Shown here in pieces: positions 31,027 to 39,170 of a stretch of 64,000 nucleotides of DNA (its first letter is position 1; every line of letters starts with the position of its first letter). The stretch spans positions 124,001 to 188,000 of the forward strand of contig NZ_NMVP01000012.1 in NCBI RefSeq assembly GCF_002250705.1, given 5' to 3'. This stretch comes from Enemella evansiae. Lineage in GTDB: Bacteria > Actinomycetota > Actinomycetes > Propionibacteriales > Propionibacteriaceae. A program made the position numbers and the translations under genes. A model generated the notes under the pieces. The model searched no databases. It was not told where the DNA came from and saw nothing but the letters and a program-made list of their open reading frames with translations.

Positions 31027-31971
31027 ATGCCACCCCGGCCACCCACCCGCCGGCTGAGCGAGCGAGGAACGAGCGAACCCACCACCCGCCGGCTGAGCGA
31101 GCGAGGAACGAGCGAGTCGAAGCCCGCGACGATCCGCTTGCGCGCTCTGCTCCCCTCGCTGAAGCCGGCCGAGGCCCGGGTGGCACGGGTCTTCCTGGAG
31201 CCGGACAGCGGGGAACCGCATCCGACGATCTCGTCGGTGGCCGCCCGGGCGGAGACCTCGACGGCGACGGTGGTACGCCTGTTCCAGCGGCTCGGTTATC
31301 GGCATTTCAAGGCGTTCTGGATGGACCTCACCCTGGACGCCCGCCGGGACGAGGCGGCCGGAGCGACCACCGAGGCGACCGGGGACATCGACCGCAGCGA
31401 TTCCCTGCCCGACATCGTGGCGAAGGTCTACACCAACTCCTGGCTGTCGCTGGCCGACACCGCGCGCACCCTGGATGTCGGTGCGCTGGCGGAGGCCATC
31501 GAGCTGATCTCCGGTGCCGCCCGGGTCGACCTCTTCGGCGCGGGTGCGGGGGCGGTGGTGCTGCACGATCTGCAGCAGAAGCTCTCCCGGATCGGGCAGA
31601 CGGCGCTGTTCTGGCCGGACACCCACGCCGCTTGGACGGCGGCCGCCGCGCTGCCCCCGGGCGGGGTGGCGCTCGGGGTGTCACATTCGGGCGAAACCGT
31701 CGACACGGTGGAGTTCCTGCGGCTCGCCCGGGCGCGTGGAGTGCGGACCATCGCGCTCACCAACCATGGTGAGTCGCCGATCACCGAGCATGCCGAAGTG
31801 GTGCTGCTGACCGCGGCGCGGGAGGACCCGTTCCGCTCCGGCGCGCTGGGCTCGCGGACCGCGCAGCTGCTGGTGCTGGACTGCCTGTTCATCGGGGTGG
31901 CGCAGGCGAACTATGACGGTTCGATGGAGGCGCTGCGGGAAACCCTGCGGGTGTTGCGATCCCGGCGTTGA
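31027..31971 (+). CDS. RpiR-family regulator with SIS domain (MurR-like)
   Basis: 314 residues. After an odd N-terminus, the RpiR helix-turn-helix lies at about residues 40-110 ('KPAEARVARVFLEP', 'TISSVAARAETSTATVVRLF', 'QRLGYRHFKAFW') and the sugar-isomerase-like SIS domain at about 150-300 ('VDLFGAGAGAVVLHDLQQKL', 'GVSHSGETVDTVEFLRLA', 'IALTNHGESPITEHAEVVL'). SIS-type regulators bind phosphosugars; MurNAc-6-P, the ligand of MurR in E. coli, fits the divergent murQ-anmK operon. The first about 37 residues are encoded by two copies of a dispersed repeat ('RRLSERGTSE' occurs twice) and are not part of the family fold. GGAGG sits only 3 nt before the ATG, so initiation may be inefficient or occur elsewhere. 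Confidence 0.85.
   Translation: MPPRPPTRRLSERGTSEPTTRRLSERGTSESKPATIRLRALLPSLKPAEARVARVFLEPDSGEPHPTISSVAARAETSTATVVRLFQRLGYRHFKAFWMDLTLDARRDEAAGATTEATGDIDRSDSLPDIVAKVYTNSWLSLADTARTLDVGALAEAIELISGAARVDLFGAGAGAVVLHDLQQKLSRIGQTALFWPDTHAAWTAAAALPPGGVALGVSHSGETVDTVEFLRLARARGVRTIALTNHGESPITEHAEVVLLTAAREDPFRSGALGSRTAQLLVLDCLFIGVAQANYDGSMEALRETLRVLRSRR
31048..31127. repeat. Tandem pair of GAGCGAGC-type dispersed repeats inside the RpiR gene
   Basis: Two units containing GGCTGAGCGAGCGAGGAACG lie at about 31050-31077 and 31089-31127; only the second ends with AGTCGAAGCC. The same two-unit arrangement is found at 33532-33603 and 36383-36456. Here it is in frame with the RpiR coding sequence and supplies its N-terminal residues. 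Confidence 0.8.
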
Positions 31972-31984
31972 TCGATGCCGTTGG

Positions 31985-32440
31985 TCAACCCTGCCAGCCG
32001 GTCTCACGGAGGAAGATCTCGGCGGCCTTCGGTCCGATTCCGGTGAACTCCTGCAGCCGGTCCAGGATCGCGCTGCGGGAGTCGGCGCCCTCGGGCAGCG
32101 TGGCGAGCCGACCGTCGTAGCGCTGCTGCACATCACGCCCCAGGGCGATCAGCTCGCGCGCCTTCGATTCGTCGTAGCGCTTGTAGTGGCCCTCGCCCAG
32201 CAGGTCGACCAGGTGCTGCCAGTCGGCCTCGGCCAGTCGTTTCGGGGTGAGGACCCCGTCGCGGTCGAGGGCACCGAAGGCGGCCGCGGCGATCTCCTGA
32301 CTGATCGGATTCGCGAACAGCAGGCAGGCGACCAGCCATTTGAACAGCTGGTCGTCCGCTCCCCCGGCCGGGTCGATACCCAGATCCGCGGGGCCGATCC
32401 GGGCCTTGTCTTCGTCGGATTCTCCATGCTGCTTGGCCAT
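31985..32440 (-). CDS. Helix-hairpin-helix protein related to endonuclease III-like DNA glycosylases
   Basis: 151 residues. Two halves of an HhH-GPD-like fold can be seen: an N-terminal helical part 'LFKWLVACLLFANPISQEIA' and a C-terminal helix-hairpin-helix 'LQEFTGIGPKAAEIFLRETG' containing the GIGPKxA hairpin. No C-terminal 4Fe-4S cysteines and no obvious catalytic Lys in the hairpin are present, so glycosylase activity is uncertain. It is shorter than true Nth (about 210 residues). It converges on the RpiR gene and precedes the thi genes without a clear link. DNA-repair role is inference. Confidence 0.65.
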   Translation of the reverse strand: MAKQHGESDEDKARIGPADLGIDPAGGADDQLFKWLVACLLFANPISQEIAAAAFGALDRDGVLTPKRLAEADWQHLVDLLGEGHYKRYDESKARELIALGRDVQQRYDGRLATLPEGADSRSAILDRLQEFTGIGPKAAEIFLRETGWQG

Positions 32441-32492
32441 ATCCGCGCTCTTACCCAGCCCCTCGCCTGCCCAATCCTCGGGTGCACAGTCC

Positions 32493-33497
<1,005 letters not shown>

Positions 33498-33501
<4 letters not shown>

Positions 33502-34718
33502 ACCTCCACATCGTCCGAGCGGGTCCCCACGTCGGCTGAGCGAGCGAGGGACGAGCGAGACCCCACGTCGGCTGAGCGAGCGAGGGACGAGCGAGTCGAA
33601 GCCACGTCTTCCGGTGCCCGCAGATCGAGCACCGCGTCCCCCACCTGCCGAGCCGTCTCGGGGGCCAGCAGGAACCCGTGCCGGAAGTGGCCGGTGGCGA
33701 GCAGCAGTCCGGGCACCTCGGTCGGTCCGACCAGCGGGCGGTTGTCCGGGGTACCGGGCCGCAGCCCGACCCGGTGGGCGACCACCTCGGCGTCCCGCAG
33801 GCCGGGTACCAGTTCGGCAGCGGCGCCGAGCAGATCGAGGGCGGCGCGGACCGTGGGGCGGGTGTCTGTCTCACCGGTGTCCCAGGTCGTCGCACCGGCA
33901 AGCAGGGTGCCGTCGGGGCGAGGCACGAGGTAGATCGGATGATTGTCGATCCGGGCCCGGATCATGGCCTGCGGCACCTCGGCGTCGGGGCGCAGGGTGA
34001 GGATCTCGCCCTTGACCGGGCGGACCGGGACGGGGAGGTCGATCGAGGCGGCGAGGGTCCGGGAGCGATGGCCGGCGGCGAGCACCACCACCGGGGCGGT
34101 GATCGGGACGCCGCCGAGGCGTACCCCGTGCACCCCGTGTTGGTCGCCGAGCAGTTCGGCGGAGCCGGTGGCGAAGCGGGCGCCCTGCTGCTCCAGCGCG
34201 GCGCGCAGGGCGGCGAGCGCGGATTCGGGGACCACGCTGGCCTCCCCCGGCACCCGCAGCGCCCCGGCGATCCGGCTGCGCAGCGCGGGTTCGGCGCGGT
34301 GGGCCTCGCGACCGGTCAGCAGCTCGTGGTCGATGCCGTGATCCTGCAGCAGGTCGGCGTGCCGGGCGAGCACCGCGTCCTCGTCGCGATCCAGCGCGAC
34401 GGCCAGCGTCCCGGGCGTACCGAAGCCGATCGACGCCCCGCTCTGCTCCTCGATCTCGCCCGCGAATTCGGGCCAGGCGGCCAGGCTGCGGACCGCCGAT
34501 TCGTGCAGGTCGTCCTCGCCGTAGTCGAGTTCCGAACCGGGGGCGAGCATGCCGCCGGCGACCGGGGAGGCGGCATCGGCCGCGTCATCGCTGACGATCG
34601 TCACTCGATGACCGCGCCGGCTCAGCCCCCAGGCGGCCGCGAGTCCGGCGATCCCGGCACCGACGACGATCGCGTCGAGCTCGGAATCCCGGAACCCGCA
34701 GAGGATGCGTGATTCCAT
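33498..34718 (-). CDS. thiO: Glycine oxidase ThiO with a repeat-derived tail
   Basis: 406 residues. FAD-dependent oxidase producing the dehydroglycine used by ThiG. The Rossmann motif 'DAIVVGAGIAGLAAAWGLSR' is at about 15-34. 'SPVAGGMLAP' and the C-terminal 'HRVGLRPGTPDNRPLVGPTE' with 'GLLLATGHFRHGFLLAPETA' are the glycine-oxidase/DAO signatures. ATG 34718 follows AAGGAG and the TPP riboswitch. The last about 35 residues are unlike the family: two in-frame copies of a dispersed repeat encode 'TRSSLARSADVG' and 'SRSSLARSADVG'. The native protein would be expected to end near 'AVLDLRAPED'. It overlaps thiS with ATGA. Confidence 0.92.
33532..33603. repeat. Tandem pair of GAGCGAGC-type dispersed repeats at the thiO 3' end
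   Basis: Two units of CGGCTGAGCGAGCGAGGGAC type (about 33533-33559 and 33568-33603), the second ending AGTCGAAGCC. They are read in frame as the ThiO C-terminus on the minus strand. Same architecture as at 31048 and 36383. Confidence 0.8.
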
Positions 34719-34728
34719 CGACTTCTCC

Positions 34729-34807
34729 TTACGCCGGCATGATCCGGACCAAGTTGCAACGGTCGGGGCGGCACAGCCCCCTCTCAGCCCGATGCCTCGG
34801 ACTCCCG
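34729..34807 (-). promoter_or_regulatory. TPP (thiamine pyrophosphate) riboswitch
   Basis: On the minus strand, reading toward thiO, the conserved THI-box parts appear in order: CGGGAGTCC, then GGGCTGAGAGGG (the CUGAGA core that binds the pyrimidine), then CCGACCGTTGCAAC, then TGGTCCGGATCATGCCGGCG, ending just before the AAGGAG of thiO. Spacing to the ribosome site suggests that ligand binding hides it, as in actinobacterial and Gram-negative TPP riboswitches that control translation. Confidence 0.93.
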
Positions 34808-34874
34808 CGAAGAACGTCTGGAATTGTACCCGGGGCATCCGGTGCTCAACCGGATGCCCCGTGGGAGATGTGGG

Positions 34875-35102
34875 TCAGGCCTTCTGGACGGTGATGGTCC
34901 AGCCGGCGTCACCGAGCTTGCGGTAGTCGGTCACCGGGTAACCGGACTCGGCCGCCCACTGCGGGATCGAGTCGGTGGCCTGGGTGCAGTCGAAGTTGAT
35001 CACCAGCTCGTCGCCGTTGGGGAGGTCGGCGATCGCCTTCTTGGCCTCCACCAGCGGGAACGGGCAGACCTCACCGACGGTCTCGAGTACGTGCTTGGAC
35101 AT
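34875..35102 (-). CDS. TusA-family sulfurtransferase (YeeD-like)
   Basis: 75 residues, the size of TusA/SirA/YedF proteins. It has the active-site cysteine motif 'VGEVCPFPLVEAKKAI' (CPxP) and the two-layer alpha/beta sandwich ending 'TDYRKLGDAGWTITVQKA'. It carries sulfane sulfur as a persulfide. The second ATG (35102) is chosen because AAGGAG lies 7 nt upstream; the first ATG is too close to it. Next to a TsuA-type permease, the pair resembles YeeD-YeeE, in which the small protein handles sulfur from imported thiosulfate. It also neighbours the thi operon, whose ThiS needs sulfur. Confidence 0.88.
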   Translation of the reverse strand: MSKHVLETVGEVCPFPLVEAKKAIADLPNGDELVINFDCTQATDSIPQWAAESGYPVTDYRKLGDAGWTITVQKA

Positions 35103-35134
35103 TGTCATTCTCCTTTTCTGCTTGGACTTCCGTT

Positions 35135-35196
35135 CCCCGAGCAGCGATCCATGCGTAGCGGAGCGGAGCAATGGATCGCGTGTCGAGGGGTACCGC
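35135..35196. repeat. Imperfect hairpin/repeat between the TusA-like gene and tsuA
   Basis: Contains GCGATCCATGCGTAGCGGAG followed by CAATGGATCGC, giving an inverted pair GCGATCCAT/ATGGATCGC (9 bp) around a CGGAGCGGAGC core, then GTGTCGAG. The core resembles the CGAAGCGGAGC family seen at 37318-37510. It separates two genes on the same strand and could attenuate transcription. Confidence 0.6.
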
Positions 35197-36261
35197 TCAG
35201 GCGTTCACCAGGGCCTGCTGCGGCGTACCGCTGGCGGACTTGCTGCGCCGGCCGGTGATGAACAGCCGGGCACCGATGCCGGTGCCGAGGAACATCAGCG
35301 CGAAGGCGATCCAGCCCTGGTAGCTGAACTGGGCGGTCTCGACCATCGCGTTGCCGATGGTGCAGCCGCCGGCCAGCGAGGCGCCGACGCCCATGCCGAC
35401 GCCGCCGGCGATGGAGCGGACGATGGTCCTGGAGTCGGGTACCCGGATCTTGAACTCCCCGGCGCCCTTGGCGGCGATGAAGGAACCGACCAGGATGCCG
35501 ACGACCAGCCAGACGCCCCAGTCGATGCGGGCGGTGTTGCCGGTGACCAGGAAGCTGGTCAGGTTGGCCGAGGGGGTGGTGATCCCCAGGCCCGCCTCGC
35601 GGCCGGCGGCGTAGCTGAGCGGGTAGGCGGCGATCGCGATGAGGCCGATGATCACCGCGGTGACGAACGGGTGCCAGGCCTTCTCGAAGAGCAGGTGGTT
35701 CAGGCCGGTCTTCTCCGGCGGCAGGGTCGCGACCTTCAGCTTGGGCTGGCTGCGCAGCTGACGGTACGCGAGGTAGCCGACGCCGGCGACCAGCAGCACG
35801 ACCAGGAACCAGGGCGAGATGCCGAGGCTGTCCTGGACGGTGGTCACCGGGACGGTCTCGGCGCGCATCCCGTCGTTGACGGGCTTCAGCACGCCATATT
35901 TCATCACCGCCGCGAAGCCGGCGTACGCCACCAGCGCGACCCAGCTGCCGACCAGGCCCTCGCCGGCGCGGTAGTAGGTGCCGGTGGCGCAGCCGCCGGC
36001 GAGCACGATCGAGATGCCGAAGATCAGCGACCCGACGATCACCGCCAACCAGGGCAGCGCCTTGAACGACAGTTCGATGATGCCGGCGGACTGCAGCGCG
36101 AAGACGCCGACGCTCTGCACGGCGATCACGATCAGGAAGGCGGTCAGCCAGCGGGTCTTGCGGGCGAGGAACACGTCACGGAAAGCACCGGTGACGCAGA
36201 ATCGGCCGCGCTGCAGCACGAAGCCGAGCAACGCGCCGAGGAGTAGTCCGGTCAGGGACAT
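35197..36261 (-). CDS. tsuA: YeeE/YedE-type thiosulfate permease
   Basis: 354 residues, about ten to twelve membrane helices arranged as two repeats. The cysteines that in TsuA relay thiosulfate are all present: 'RGRFCVTGAFRD' near the N-terminus, 'VLAGGCATGTYYRAGEG' (about 85-100) and 'SLAGGCTIGNAM' (about 305-315). TsuA imports thiosulfate for cysteine and cofactor sulfur; TsuB/YeeD is the small TusA-like partner encoded just downstream. A hairpin repeat separates the two. Upstream, 36262-36472 holds repeats and probably the promoter. Confidence 0.9.
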   Translation of the reverse strand: MSLTGLLLGALLGFVLQRGRFCVTGAFRDVFLARKTRWLTAFLIVIAVQSVGVFALQSAGIIELSFKALPWLAVIVGSLIFGISIVLAGGCATGTYYRAGEGLVGSWVALVAYAGFAAVMKYGVLKPVNDGMRAETVPVTTVQDSLGISPWFLVVLLVAGVGYLAYRQLRSQPKLKVATLPPEKTGLNHLLFEKAWHPFVTAVIIGLIAIAAYPLSYAAGREAGLGITTPSANLTSFLVTGNTARIDWGVWLVVGILVGSFIAAKGAGEFKIRVPDSRTIVRSIAGGVGMGVGASLAGGCTIGNAMVETAQFSYQGWIAFALMFLGTGIGARLFITGRRSKSASGTPQQALVNA

Positions 36262-36382
36262 GAGTGCAACTCCAGGTCTGGGACGGGGTCACTGAGGACC
36301 CATGGTCATAGGCTCAAACCATGGAACTATAGGCAGGCCTTGGGTATTCCCGGAAATCCGGACCGGATTCTGGACCGGGCGC

Positions 36383-36456
36383 CGCTGGTTGAGCGAGCGA
36401 AGAACGAGCGAGGCCCACCCGCTGGTTGAGCGAGCGAGGAACGAGCGAGTCGAAAC
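36383..36456. repeat. Tandem pair of GAGCGAGC-type dispersed repeats
   Basis: Two units of GCTGGTTGAGCGAGCGA(A/G)GAACG type (about 36383-36412 and 36420-36456), the second ending AGTCGAAACC. Located between tsuA and the metallo-beta-lactamase-like gene. This copy is intergenic, unlike those in the RpiR and thiO genes. Confidence 0.8.
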
Positions 36457-36472
36457 CAACGGCCCCAACCCC

Positions 36473-37291
36473 TCACTCCCCCTCGTCGTACTCCCCCGCG
36501 CACCAGGCGGCATGCCGGTCCGCCGAGCGGCGTACCGCCTGCTGCAGCTCGGTGTCGAGCACGTTCCCGAAGTTGCTGTACGCCCGGTCGGCCCGCAGTT
36601 CGGCGACCCGGTCGGCCAGCCGTCGGGCGGTGGCACCGGAGAGCGGGATCCGGTTCGGGTAGCTGCGCATGAAGCTGACGCTCGTCCGGTCGGGGTTCAC
36701 CATCACGGTGTCGGCGACCAACAGTGCGCCGCGGCCCTCGGCGCCGGCGGACCATTCGAGCACGCTGCTGCCGGCGAAGTGTCCGCCGAAGCGGTGCACG
36801 GCCAGTCCGGGCGCGAGTTCGCGGTGGTCGGTGAAGAAGTCGAGGGCGTCCCCGGTGCGCTGCACCCACTGCCGGTCCGCTTCGGCGAGCACGACGGGTA
36901 CGCCGCCGAGGGCCGCGGCCCACTCGAGCTGCAGACCGTACATGTGCGGGTGGCTGGGGACGACGGCGATGATCGGCCCCTGGCCGCGGATCTCGGCGGC
37001 GATCCCCTCATCGACGAAGCCGGGCGGATCCCAGAGCACCACACCCTGCGGGGTGCGCAGCAGCAAGCCGGTGTGCCCGATGCCGATCTTCGGGGTGGTG
37101 ACCAGGCCCCACAGGTCGGGCTCGAACTGGTTGAGCTCGGTGCGATGACCGAGGCGTCGCAGTTCGTCGAGCTCGACCCAGCGCTGCACGCCGTCGGCAG
37201 GGAGGAACTCCCGCTCATCCGCGCAGATCGGGCACACCTCGGGCAATGGATCCGCGGCCTCGACGCCGCAGTTCTCACAGAGCACGGTCAT
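36473..37291 (-). CDS. Zinc-ribbon plus metallo-beta-lactamase-like hydrolase
   Basis: 272 residues. An N-terminal zinc ribbon, 'LCENCGVEA' and 'CPICADE' (two CxxC pairs, residues 4-35), is followed by a metallo-beta-lactamase-like fold: 'GHTGLLLRTPQGVVLWDPPG', 'SHPHMYG' (shortened form of the HxHxDH metal motif), 'GGHFAGSSVLEW' and 'LLVADTVMVNPD' (late Asp). Related proteins are annotated as MBL-fold hydrolases without known substrate. ATG 37291 starts right at the zinc-ribbon. It is probably monocistronic, bounded by repeat clusters on both sides. Confidence 0.78.
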   Translation of the reverse strand: MTVLCENCGVEAADPLPEVCPICADEREFLPADGVQRWVELDELRRLGHRTELNQFEPDLWGLVTTPKIGIGHTGLLLRTPQGVVLWDPPGFVDEGIAAEIRGQGPIIAVVPSHPHMYGLQLEWAAALGGVPVVLAEADRQWVQRTGDALDFFTDHRELAPGLAVHRFGGHFAGSSVLEWSAGAEGRGALLVADTVMVNPDRTSVSFMRSYPNRIPLSGATARRLADRVAELRADRAYSNFGNVLDTELQQAVRRSADRHAAWCAGEYDEGE

Positions 37292-37317
37292 GCCCCCATC
37301 CTCCCACCGCCACCCCA

Positions 37318-37510
37318 CCCGCTCATCGACTAGCTCACCCGGCGCAGCGAAGCGGAGCCGGCGACCCCACGTTCATCGAGTAGCTCACCCGGCGCAGCGA
37401 AGCGGAGCCACCCACCCGCTCATCGAGTAGCTCACCCGGCGCAGCGAAGCGGAGCCGGCGACCCCACGTTCATCGGGTGAGCGTGTCGAGATGAGACGAG
37501 ACGAGATCAA
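37318..37510. repeat. Triple tandem dispersed repeat (37292-37636 has no gene)
   Basis: Three tandem copies of TCATCGA(C/G)TAGCTCACCC followed by GGCGCAGCGAAGCGGAGC, at about 37322, 37374 and 37421, then a half copy TTCATCGGGTGAGCGTGTCGAGATGAG and a short GAGACGAGACGAGAT stretch. Related sequence occurs at 7221, 39005-39115 and 16178-16192. The gap to the MFS gene holds nothing else recognisable except its presumed promoter. Confidence 0.85.
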
Positions 37511-37636
37511 CCACCCTGGCGGACCGAACCTGTCCGCATCCCCTGCTGGACTGTCGGCGTACCACCCCCTCCACGCCACAGCAGGTGCGCAGAAATGGAT
37601 AAGCGGATGTCCCCGATCACTCGTAGCGTTGCTCCC

Positions 37637-38959
37637 ATGAGGCAGTTCCATCGCGTGCTCGCGAACACGCTCGTCGCCAATGTCACGACGAGTTTCCTGT
37701 GGTTCGCACTGACCTTCTGGGTCTATCTGGAGACGAAGTCGGTGCTCGCGACCGCGATCGTCGGTGGGCTCTACATGCTGCTGGTGGCGCTGCTCGGCAT
37801 CCCGTTCGGTGTGCTGGTCGACCGGCACAAGAAGAAGCGCGTGATGGTCGCGTCCAGCCTGGTGACCACGGCGGCGTACCTGATCGCCGGATTCCTCTAT
37901 CTCGTTGTGGACAAGAGGATTCTGCTCGACTGGACCGGTCCGATGTTCTGGTTGTTCAGCGGGGTGATCCTGGTCGGCGGGGTGGTGGAGAACCTGCGCA
38001 ACATCGCCCTGTCGACAACGGTGACCCTGCTGGTGCCCGATGAGCAACGTCCGCAGGCGAATGGCCTGGTCGGTGCGGTGCAGGGCATCGCGTTCACGCT
38101 GACCTCGGTGTTCAGCGGCCTGGCAATCGGCCTGCTCGGGATGGGTTGGACGCTGGGGATCGCGATCACGCTGACCGTGTTCGCGTTGCTGCACCTGTTC
38201 ACGGTGGCGATCCCGGAGGAGGGCGTGTTCCACGATCCCGAGCTCGGCACCAAGAAGATCGATCTGGCCGGCAGCATCGCCGCGGTACGCGCGGTGCCGG
38301 GGTTGATGGCGCTGATCTTCTTCACCTGCTTCAACAATCTGGTGGGCGGGGTGTTCATGGCGCTGATGGATCCCTATGGGCTGACGCTCTTCCCGGTGGA
38401 GGCCTGGGGCATCGTGCTCGGTGTCACCGGAACCGGCTTCATCGTCGGCGGCGCGATCGTCGCGAAGCGCGGCCTGGGTGAGAATCCGGTCCGTACCCTG
38501 CTGCTGGTCAATGTCGGCGTTGCCCTGCTGGGGATGCTGTTCACGATCCGCGAATGGCAGTGGTTGTACGCCGTGGGCATCTTCTTGTTCATGGCAATGA
38601 TGCCCGCCGCCGAGGCGGCCGAGCAGACAATCATCCAGCGGGTGGTGCCGCTGCATCGGCAGGGCCGGGTCTTCGGCCTGGCGCAGAGCGTGGAGTCGGC
38701 ATCGACCCCGGTGTCGTCATTCCTGATCGGCCCGCTGGCCCAGTTCTGGCTGATTCCCTACATGAACAGCGATTCCGGCAGGGCGACCTGGGGCTGGCTG
38801 CTCGGATCGGGTGAGGCCCGTGGCATCGCAGCGGTCTTCGTGATGGCCTCGCTGGTGATGCTCGTCGTCGTCCTGATCGCCTTCCGCACCAAGGCGTACG
38901 CCCTGCTCTCCCGCTTCTATTCCGACAGCGCTCCCCCGGCTGAACCCGTGGGTGCGTGA
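37637..38959 (+). CDS. MFS transporter (drug-efflux/enterobactin-exporter type)
   Basis: 440 residues with about 10-12 membrane helices. The pattern 'LANTLVANVTTSFLWFALTF' in TM1, 'GIPFGVLVDRHKKKRVMVAS' (loop 2-3 motif G-x3-D-R-x-x-R/K-K) and repeated Gly-rich helices fit exporters related to EntS/drug antiporters. A central loop 'VFHDPELGTKKIDLAGSI' separates the two halves. No partner gene shows the substrate. Three in-frame ATGs (37595, 37607, 37637) exist; 37637 is chosen because TM1 begins soon after it. It ends shortly before a repeat cluster that precedes the CRISPR array. Confidence 0.85.
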   Translation: MRQFHRVLANTLVANVTTSFLWFALTFWVYLETKSVLATAIVGGLYMLLVALLGIPFGVLVDRHKKKRVMVASSLVTTAAYLIAGFLYLVVDKRILLDWTGPMFWLFSGVILVGGVVENLRNIALSTTVTLLVPDEQRPQANGLVGAVQGIAFTLTSVFSGLAIGLLGMGWTLGIAITLTVFALLHLFTVAIPEEGVFHDPELGTKKIDLAGSIAAVRAVPGLMALIFFTCFNNLVGGVFMALMDPYGLTLFPVEAWGIVLGVTGTGFIVGGAIVAKRGLGENPVRTLLLVNVGVALLGMLFTIREWQWLYAVGIFLFMAMMPAAEAAEQTIIQRVVPLHRQGRVFGLAQSVESASTPVSSFLIGPLAQFWLIPYMNSDSGRATWGWLLGSGEARGIAAVFVMASLVMLVVVLIAFRTKAYALLSRFYSDSAPPAEPVGA

Positions 38960-39004
38960 ACGTTTCTCGAGTAGTGGCCCCGTGGGGCCGATTCCCACCC
39001 ACGC

Positions 39005-39118
39005 TCATCGAGCAGCTGACCCGGTGCGGTGAAGCGAAACCAGTCCCCACACGCTCATCGAGTAGCTGGCCCGGCGCAGCGAAGCGGAGCCGGACCAGCG
39101 TGTCGAGATGAACCCGGC
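39005..39118. repeat. Dispersed repeat pair before CRISPR array 1
   Basis: ACGCTCATCGAGCAGCTGAC and ACGCTCATCGAGTAGCTGGC begin two units, the second with GGCGCAGCGAAGCGGAGCC and a closing GTGTCGAGATGAACCC. Same family as 37318-37510. The 38960-39170 gap also holds the small palindrome GGCCCCGTGGGGCC just after the MFS gene and otherwise nothing recognisable. Confidence 0.75.
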
Positions 39119-39170
39119 GGTTTCGAGCGTCGGGGTACACAGAGCCCACACTCGTTGCAGATCTCTACAC

